From the NCBI RefSeq assembly GCF_027943255.1, contig NC_072897.1, positions 60,412,406 to 60,476,405 of the forward strand: DNA of 64,000 nucleotides, in the 5' to 3' direction. This document shows, piece by piece, positions 57,806-64,000 of this stretch. Below the pieces are notes generated by a model. The model was not told where the DNA came from, did no database searches, and saw nothing but the letters and a program-made list of their open reading frames with translations. Position 1 is the stretch's first letter, and every line of letters starts with the position of its first letter. The DNA is from Anastrepha obliqua (lineage: Eukaryota > Arthropoda > Insecta > Diptera > Tephritidae). The position numbers and the translations under genes were made by a program.

Positions 57806-58835
57806 GTTATGTTATGTAATGTAATGTAATGTTATGTTATGTTATGTTATGTTATGTTATGTTATGTTATGTTATGTTATGTTATGTTATGTTATGTTAT
57901 GTTATGTTATGTTATGTTATGTTATGTTATGTTATGTTATGTTATGTTATGTTATGTTATGTTATGTTATGTTATGTTATGTTATGTTATGTTATGTTAT
58001 GTTATGTTATGTTATGTTATGTTATGTTATGTTATGTTATGTTATGTTATGTTATGTTATGTTATGTTATGTTATGTTATGTTATGTTATGTTATTTTAT
58101 GTTATGTTATGTTATGTTATGTTATGTTATGTTATGTTATGTTATGTTATGTTATGTTATGTTATGTTATGTTATGTTATGTTATGTTATGTTATGTTAT
58201 GTTATGTTATGTTATGTTATGTTATGTTATGTTATGTTATGTTATGTTATGTTATGTTATGTTATGTTATGTTATGTTATGTTATGTTATGTTATGTTAT
58301 GTTATGCTGTGTTATGTTATGTTATGTTATGTTATGTTATGTTATGTTATGTTATGTTATGTTATGTTATGTTATGTTATGTTATGTTATGTTATGTTAT
58401 GTTATGTTATGTTATGTTATGTTATGTTATGTTATGTTATGTTATGTTATGTTATGTTATGTTATGTTATGTTATGTTATGTTATGTTATGTTATGTTAT
58501 GTTATGTTATGTTATGTTATGTTATGTTATGTTATGTTATGTTATGTTATGTTATGTTATGTTATGTTATGTTATGTTATGTTATGTTATGTTATGTTAT
58601 GTTATGTTATGTTATGTTATGTTATGTTATGTTATGTTATGTTATGTTATGTTATGTTATGTTATGTTATGTTATGTTATGTTATGTTATGTTATGTTAT
58701 GTTATGTTATGTTATGTTATGTTATGTTATGTTATGTTATGTTATGTTATGTTATGTTATGTTATGTTATGTTGTGTTGTGTTGTGTTATGCTGTGTTAT
58801 GTTATGTTATGTTATGTTATGTTATGTTATGTTAA
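57806..58835 (+). repeat. (TGTTA)n array in U3
   Basis: About 1 kb of pentamers. It starts TTATGTTATGTAATGTAATG, mirroring the U1 array end (ATTACATTACATTACATAAC). Frames of 333-375 codons here are by-products of the repeat. Confidence 0.97.
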
Positions 58836-59049
58836 AGTATATTATGTTATGTTAATGTTAACTCATTCTCTATATTCTTACAAAATATCTATCAAACAAA
58901 TAAAATTAAAATTTTCTTTTGAAAAATGCAACCATTCAATCAGTATTTTCTTATGACGTTATCACGTTAAACTATCGTCAGTAAACCGACTTTGCAGACA
59001 ACCTCTTTTTTTTCGCTAAGAGCAGACGTATTTTAATTTAATTGGAGTA

Positions 59050-59905
59050 AATCGCTGTTGCACTGTAAATGTGGCTATACCACGCTTGAGTTCTATTAAA
59101 AATTATTCCTAGATTTTTGGCGGTGTCAACAAATTTTATAACAGAATTGTCCAGTTTCACTTCACTTTACTAAATGTCTTTTTGTAAATAACGATGCACT
59201 GTGATTTGTTTGGATTTAAGAGCAACCCATTGTCTCAGACCCACTTGCTGACGTAATCTAAGTCAGTATTGAGATTATTAACACAATTATTAATGGATAC
59301 AAAAGGTTAGCTGACAGATAATTGGATATCATCTGCGTATGCATGAGTGTCACAATATTTTAACCCAGTTTGCAGATCATTTATATATAACGCAAACAAT
59401 AGAGGGCCGAGGGCTTGGGGAACACCTTTAATTACGGTTAAACACTTAGATATATTATCACTGGCACAAATAGCTTGTGAGCGATCACTGCGGTATGATT
59501 TTATTACAATAAATGTAATGCTGTTGATGATAAATTAAACAAGCTGCTAAGTTTGGCAGTGTCGAAAGCTTTAGAATGTTCCAGAAGCATTAATAAAGTT
59601 ACGTGATCATTGTCAATGTTTAGTCTGATGTCATCCGCCGCGCCGGTATAGCGTCGTTACACAGCTTATCTGAACATGCATTATGCGCTCAAATACCTTG
59701 GTCAAAAAAGGTAGTATTGTGATGGGTCTAAAGTGTTCATTCGATTTCCTAATTGAAATGATTTTAGCAGACTTCCAACAGTGAGGAAAAATAGACGTGG
59801 TTAAAATGCTGTTGAGGACATAAGTTACATAAGGTAAAATTTCAGGCAATAAAAGTTTAAAAAACTTGGGATGAATGCCATTTAGACAAATCGCGTTAGA
59901 GCACG
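59050..59905 (-). pseudogene. Jockey/CR1-type LINE reverse transcriptase fragment
   Basis: On the minus strand: NGIHPKFFKLLLPEILPYV and FRPITILPFLTKVFERIM (about 59900-59680), then in other frames GLGPLLF-like residues, LYINDLQTGLKY and the catalytic AYADDIQLS (about 59340), and DNGLLLNPNKSQ (about 59215). Several stops and frame changes. Endonuclease and 3' end are missing. Confidence 0.8.
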
Positions 59906-60127
59906 ACAACTACACAATCATCAATAATAGAGAAAGTAAAACCAGGCATTGTTCCATTCATACGTTCACTATACATTTCACGACATATGTACATATATTA
60001 CTGCTACAGCCGGATAATTTCACAAATTTTTCGTTCAGCTTATTTACGTTCATATTTTCGGAAACATGATTACTTTTGTGGCCAATCCCTATTTCACGAA
60101 TGTGTTTTTTTACAACCTATTCCTGTG

Positions 60128-60375
60128 CTAGCCGAGCCGAATGGGTGGTGCGTGACTACCAATTCAGAGAGAACGTAGGTTCGAATCTCGGTGAAACACC
60201 AATCCTCCGAGCGTATTTCTGCCATGAAAAGGCTCCTCATAAAAATATCTGCGGTGCGGAGTCGGCTTGAAACTGTAGGTCTCTCCATTTGTGGAGCAAC
60301 AGCAAGACGCACGCCGCAAATAGGAAGAGGAGCCGGCCAAATACACAAAAAGGGTGTACGCCCCAATTATTTTTA
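60128..60375 (+). mobile_element. tRNA-derived SINE, copy 3
   Basis: A box GAGCCGAATGGG (about 60134), B box GGTTCGAATCT (60179-60189), and body GGAGTCGGCTTGAAACTGTA as in copies 1 and 2. About 65 bp after the B box is deleted. No clear target duplication was found. Its 3' end lies a few bases from the G3 LTR. Confidence 0.85.
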
Positions 60376-60392
60376 TATATTATATGTATGTA

Positions 60393-60671
60393 AGTTAAGA
60401 TATCAGATATCATTCCGCTCTCGCAAAATATTTTGCGCTCCCACGAATTTTTGCTAATGTAGCAATTAAACAAATTTTCGTTCCCACAATGTGACTGCAT
60501 TCCTTTCTTGAATGCATCGTGACTTTATGGTATAATTATGCTTTTTGCAAACAGATGAAGGTAGTGCTAAACGGACTATTGCAAGCTTCAGACTAAATGT
60601 TTGAATTAATAAAGGTGAGAAAAATGTTAATAATGTGTTCTTTTACTAAACGAATAAACTAATGAAATAAC
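60393..60671 (+). repeat. G3 5' LTR
   Basis: Starts AGTTAAGATATCAG. The end is set by the primer-binding site TGGGGGCTCAACCGGGAT at 60672. The 3' LTR is outside the window, so boundaries rest on this alone. Confidence 0.65.
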
Positions 60672-60685
60672 TGGGGGCTCAACCG
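60672..60685 (+). promoter_or_regulatory. G3 primer-binding site
   Basis: TGGGGGCTCAACCG directly after the LTR, identical to the 14 bases after the G4 5' LTR. Confidence 0.65.
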
Positions 60686-61317
60686 GGATGCTCTATCGTA
60701 TAATATTCTGAAAATAAAAAAGTAAGGATTCGATAGAGACATCAGAAAAAATAAGTATCCCAACCAGTGGAGAAAAAATCCTAAAAAGTATCCAACCGGT
60801 GGAAAAAATTTTAATAAATATCCAACCAGTGAGAAAAAACAATTAAATAAATATCACGACCAAAAAAATAATAAAGAAATCAAACTAAGAAAGCTATCCT
60901 GATCAAAGGAACTAAAAACTTTCGAAATTGTTTTCCTGCTCTGTGAACGGAAGAACTGCACTAATCTAAATAACACGGTGTGTTAGTGAAAGTACATTTT
61001 TATTGAAGCCTGGCAAAAGTTGTAGTGTGATTTTTAACTGAAGAAAGCAACAAGAAAAAACCACAAAATCAAGAACTAAGTGGAAAAAGGCCAGTGGAAA
61101 AGGGCCATAGCTGAACAAACCAAGTGAAAGCCAATTGAAAAGCCATAGAAGGATGACCTAGTGTGGCCAAGACACTAGCAACGAGTGAAATAGACGGGAC
61201 GAACACCGCAAGAGCCTGGAGAAAATAAGCATAAGACTATTTAAGTAAGTTCACTATTTATTAGAAGAAGAATTATATTTGCTACCAGACGAAGTGGAAC
61301 TTTTAATCGAAGGAAGA

Positions 61318-62471
61318 ATGGCTACTCATGAAGTCATAAGTAGGCTAATAGAAAGCCAGATAGGTCCCTTGCAAAACAAGATAGACGAGCTAACTAGGGA
61401 ACTAGAGATATTAACCAGCATAAACACTGTTTGCAAATATCAAACACAATCGATTGACGATTCGATTAGATGTGACGAGACGTTAGATGTGATTAAATCA
61501 CTACCTATATTTGATGGAAAAAATTCTTATGTCAGTTGGCGCGGAGCTGCTAACAGCAGTATGCTATTATATAATAGAGGAAGTCGGAAATATTACGCCG
61601 CTTTAACAATCTTGAGGAATAAGATTATAGCAGACGCTAATGACATGCTGACTAACCATGGGACAATCCTTAACTTTGACGCTATCCTCAGTAGATTCGA
61701 CTTTGCCTATGCGGACAAAAGACCATTGCATATAATAGAACAGGAATTAAGTGTAATGAGGCAGGGGTCGCTTTCCATAATCGATTATTACAATGAAGTC
61801 AATAAAAAACTGACTTCACTTATTAATAAAACAATTATGACTCACGGGTCACGGTCAGAGCTCACAAATGAGCTGAATAAAAAGAACAGGCAATATGCGC
61901 TAAGAGTTTTTATTACTGGGCTGAATCCACCACTTGCAAATATTATTTTCTCACTATCCCCAAGCAATTTGCCGAACGCACTAGCTAAGGCACAGGAGTT
62001 AGATGCAAATAATGTAAGAGCAAATTTCGCGTTCTAATTCAACAGAAATAATTTGAATAGAAATCAAAATCACTTAAGATCTCCCAAAATAAATTCCCAA
62101 GAATACAAAATAACCAACCGATACGCATTGAAGCAAAACCTGAGCTAATGGAATTAGGAAGTTCTGCCAACATAATTCAGAAACCTCCCCAAAATAATGG
62201 ATTTCGAAGCAATTTCCGGCCATTCGCACACAATCAAACATTCTCGAACGGAAACTATCGACAACCGTTTACAAGCAACAATAGGCCAAATTTTAACAAT
62301 TTTCAACAAGGCATAAAACGCCAATTTCCAGGTAGTAAACAATTAAGCTATCAACCTAAGGTTAAAGCCCAAAGAATAAATAATCTGAATGAAGACGTTT
62401 TTTTAGAAGAAGGATTGAGCTGCCCTACATTTGGAAGACAGCCTCATCAGGAAGAAAATGTAGGATTATAA
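61318..62471 (+). pseudogene. gag: G3 gag, one stop and a frame change
   Basis: ATG at 61318 (MATHEVISRLIESQIGPL). The capsid region DVIKSLPIFDGK, AALTILRNKI and LRVFITGLNPPL matches G2 Gag closely. The first frame ends at 62037 right after LDANNVRANFAF. The Asn/Gln/Phe-rich basic tail continues in another frame (62148-62471) and ends near the start of pol, as in G2. Confidence 0.85.
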
Positions 62472-64000
62472 TTGATAGTGGTGCTACTAGGTGCTATTGT
62501 AGCCCAGGAGTCCTTACAAACAGAAAGAAGTTAGTTATTAAGAAGAGGGTAAAAACCATCAACGGTTTCACCATCATCAACTTTTATTATGAAGCATCTA
62601 TCTTTGGGATAAAAGAAAGATTTTATGAAGTTCCGAATCTTGATGCAGACATACTCTTAGGGTATAATTTTATGAGGAAAGCAGATGTAAAGTTGAATTT
62701 TAAGGAAGGTACTCTGACGTGTGGAAAACACGTTGAAAAATTTGTTGACTTTGAATCAGAGAATTTGAAGCATGAAAATAAAAATAGCGAAAACTTTTTG
62801 AGTAAGATGGAAAATGAACAAATTAATTTTACCAGTGAAAGTGAAGAAACCTTGAAAATATTAAAAGAAAATGTAGTTAAGAATGTAGAAGAACTACATT
62901 CAAATATAAATTTAAATTTACCGTTTAGGACGGTCATTAAAGCGGAAATTCGCACAATTGCTGAAGCGCCAATATGGAGCAAGCAATACCCCTACCCGCT
63001 TTCTGCAAATAGTTTTATTAACAATGAGATCAAAAAGTTATTGCAGGACGAGATAATTCGTCCTAGTAAAAACCCTTTTAATTCACCCATATGGATAGTT
63101 CCAAAAAAGGGAACTAATGACGATGGCTCGCAAAAATTACGTATGGTCATTGATTATAAAAAATTAAATGAGCAAACAATACCCGATAAATACCCTATTC
63201 CGGACAGTAACGTTATTTTATCAAACCTTGGCACAGCCAAATACTTCTCAACAATTGACCTCGAATCTGGATTCCATCAGATTCTTATGAGCGAAAAAGA
63301 TGTTGAAAAAACAGCATTATCCGTCAATAACGGGAAATACGAATTTCTCAGGATGCCATTCGGACTTAAAAATGCGCCGAGTATTTTTCAAAGAGCCATG
63401 GATAATATATTACGTGACTATATAGGAAAGATATGACATGTCTACATTGATGACATCATCGTATACTCAGGAACTTTGGAAGATAATTTCAACCATCTTG
63501 AAATTATAATTAATACACTCAAAGAAATTTACATGAAAATTTCTTTAGAAAAATTAAAATTTTATCCCAAAGAAATCGACTTTCTAGGTTACGTTGTAGG
63601 TCATAAGGTAATTAAAACTGACCCAAAAAAAAAAAAATAGAAGCAATACAGAATTATCCCTTACCTCAAACTTTAGGACAACTAAGGAGTTTTCTAGGAG
63701 TTGTAGGATATTATCGCAAATTCATTAAAAACTACGCAAATATAGCCAAACCGTTGACGAAATATTGTATTTAGCAGGCGATAATGGCAAAGTATCGCAA
63801 TATATGTCCAAAAAAATTGAAATACGTCTTGACAAAGAAGGTATCCTTGCCTTTAATAAATTAAAAAGTTTATTGTCCGAACAGGTAGAACTGACCCAAC
63901 CTGACTTTAATAAGAAATTCACATTAACGACTGATGCTTCGGCAGCCGCAATAGGAGCTGTTCTCAGTCAAGAGGGTAAGCCAATAACATTTATATCAAA
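62465..64000 (+). pseudogene. pol: G3 pol (protease, RT, start of RNase H)
   Basis: The protease active site IIIDSGAT lies at 62468-62490 (Ser for the usual Thr). The frame stays open through RT motifs IWIVPKKGTNDDGS and FSTIDLESGFHQIL to a TGA at 63434-63436, right before HVYIDDIIVYS. A 13-A run near 63630 shifts the frame. A further break near 63765 precedes RNase H ([15 protein letters not shown]). It continues off the window. Confidence 0.85.

Larger units (their letters stand above)
53081..59005 (+). mobile_element. U3, interrupted by U2
   Basis: Subterminal repeats ACGTGATAACGTC (53085-53097) and GACGTTATCACGT (58955-58967). The first 620 bp (GTTACCTTGCTC array, then AT-rich part) stops at a T-run near 53704. 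The rest resumes at about 56868 with TTTTTATTATATCTGAAGG, which is continuous with it in U2. U2 is therefore inserted in a T tract of U3. Confidence 0.65.
60393..64000 (+). mobile_element. G3, errantivirus-like gypsy, 5' part
   Basis: 5' LTR, primer site, repeat-rich leader, gag, protease and RT, cut by the window end. Gag and RT are clearly related to G2. TGTA precedes the LTR and could be half of a 4-bp duplication. Stops and frame changes in gag and pol show an older, inactive copy. Confidence 0.85.

Overview
This window looks like transposon-dense, AT-rich heterochromatin of a higher dipteran. A tephritid fruit fly is my best guess. The reasons are rosa-like DD41D transposons, several Ty3/gypsy errantivirus-like elements, mariner and piggyBac copies, an RTE LINE and a tRNA-derived SINE. 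I found no host gene, rRNA, true tRNA gene or CRISPR array. Nearly every long open frame is a transposon gene, a decayed transposon gene, or a frame opened by a pentanucleotide repeat.

Layout. 1-8400: a minus-strand copy of a large repeat that I call R_A, split by two Helitron-like elements in opposite orientation (H1, H2). These are filled with a higher-order minisatellite, and H1 also carries a truncated RTE LINE. 8400-13000: R_A-like debris, a Tc1 remnant, and a gypsy element (G1) deleted from gag to env with a SINE in it. 13000-16350: a 0.95-kb TIR element, then a palindromic element with TAA target duplications that contains a second SINE and a rosa-like transposon. 16500-18700: a decayed I/Jockey-type LINE.

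18909-44739 is one gypsy element (G4) whose 5' leader holds two insertions of R_A, 35 bp apart, each flanked by an exact 7-bp target duplication. R_A copy 1 (15 kb) itself contains a hAT-like MITE, a foldback element with an intact mariner inside it, a nearly complete errantivirus-like gypsy (G2) and a solo LTR. R_A copy 2 contains a piggyBac element. Comparing the two copies gives the empty site for almost every insertion, so the order of events can be read directly.

44740-59010: a pogo-like MITE and an R_A-like fragment, then a second rosa-like transposon (minus strand) split by a nearly full-length RTE LINE and by a copy of a third large repeat (U). U has exact 13-bp subterminal inverted repeats and carries a 19/20-bp minisatellite, the H-type minisatellite and about 1 kb of (TGTTA)n. 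Two more U copies lie next to it in the opposite orientation, one inserted in the other, giving a roughly 9-kb imperfect palindrome. 59050-64000: a Jockey/CR1-type LINE fragment, a third SINE and the 5' part of another gypsy element (G3) that runs off the window.

The only apparently intact transposition gene is the mariner transposase at 22322-23362. G2 is young, with almost identical LTRs, but has a stop codon in integrase and a shortened env. Boundaries given with TSDs were read base by base; other boundaries are approximate. Family names rest on motifs and termini, not on database searches.
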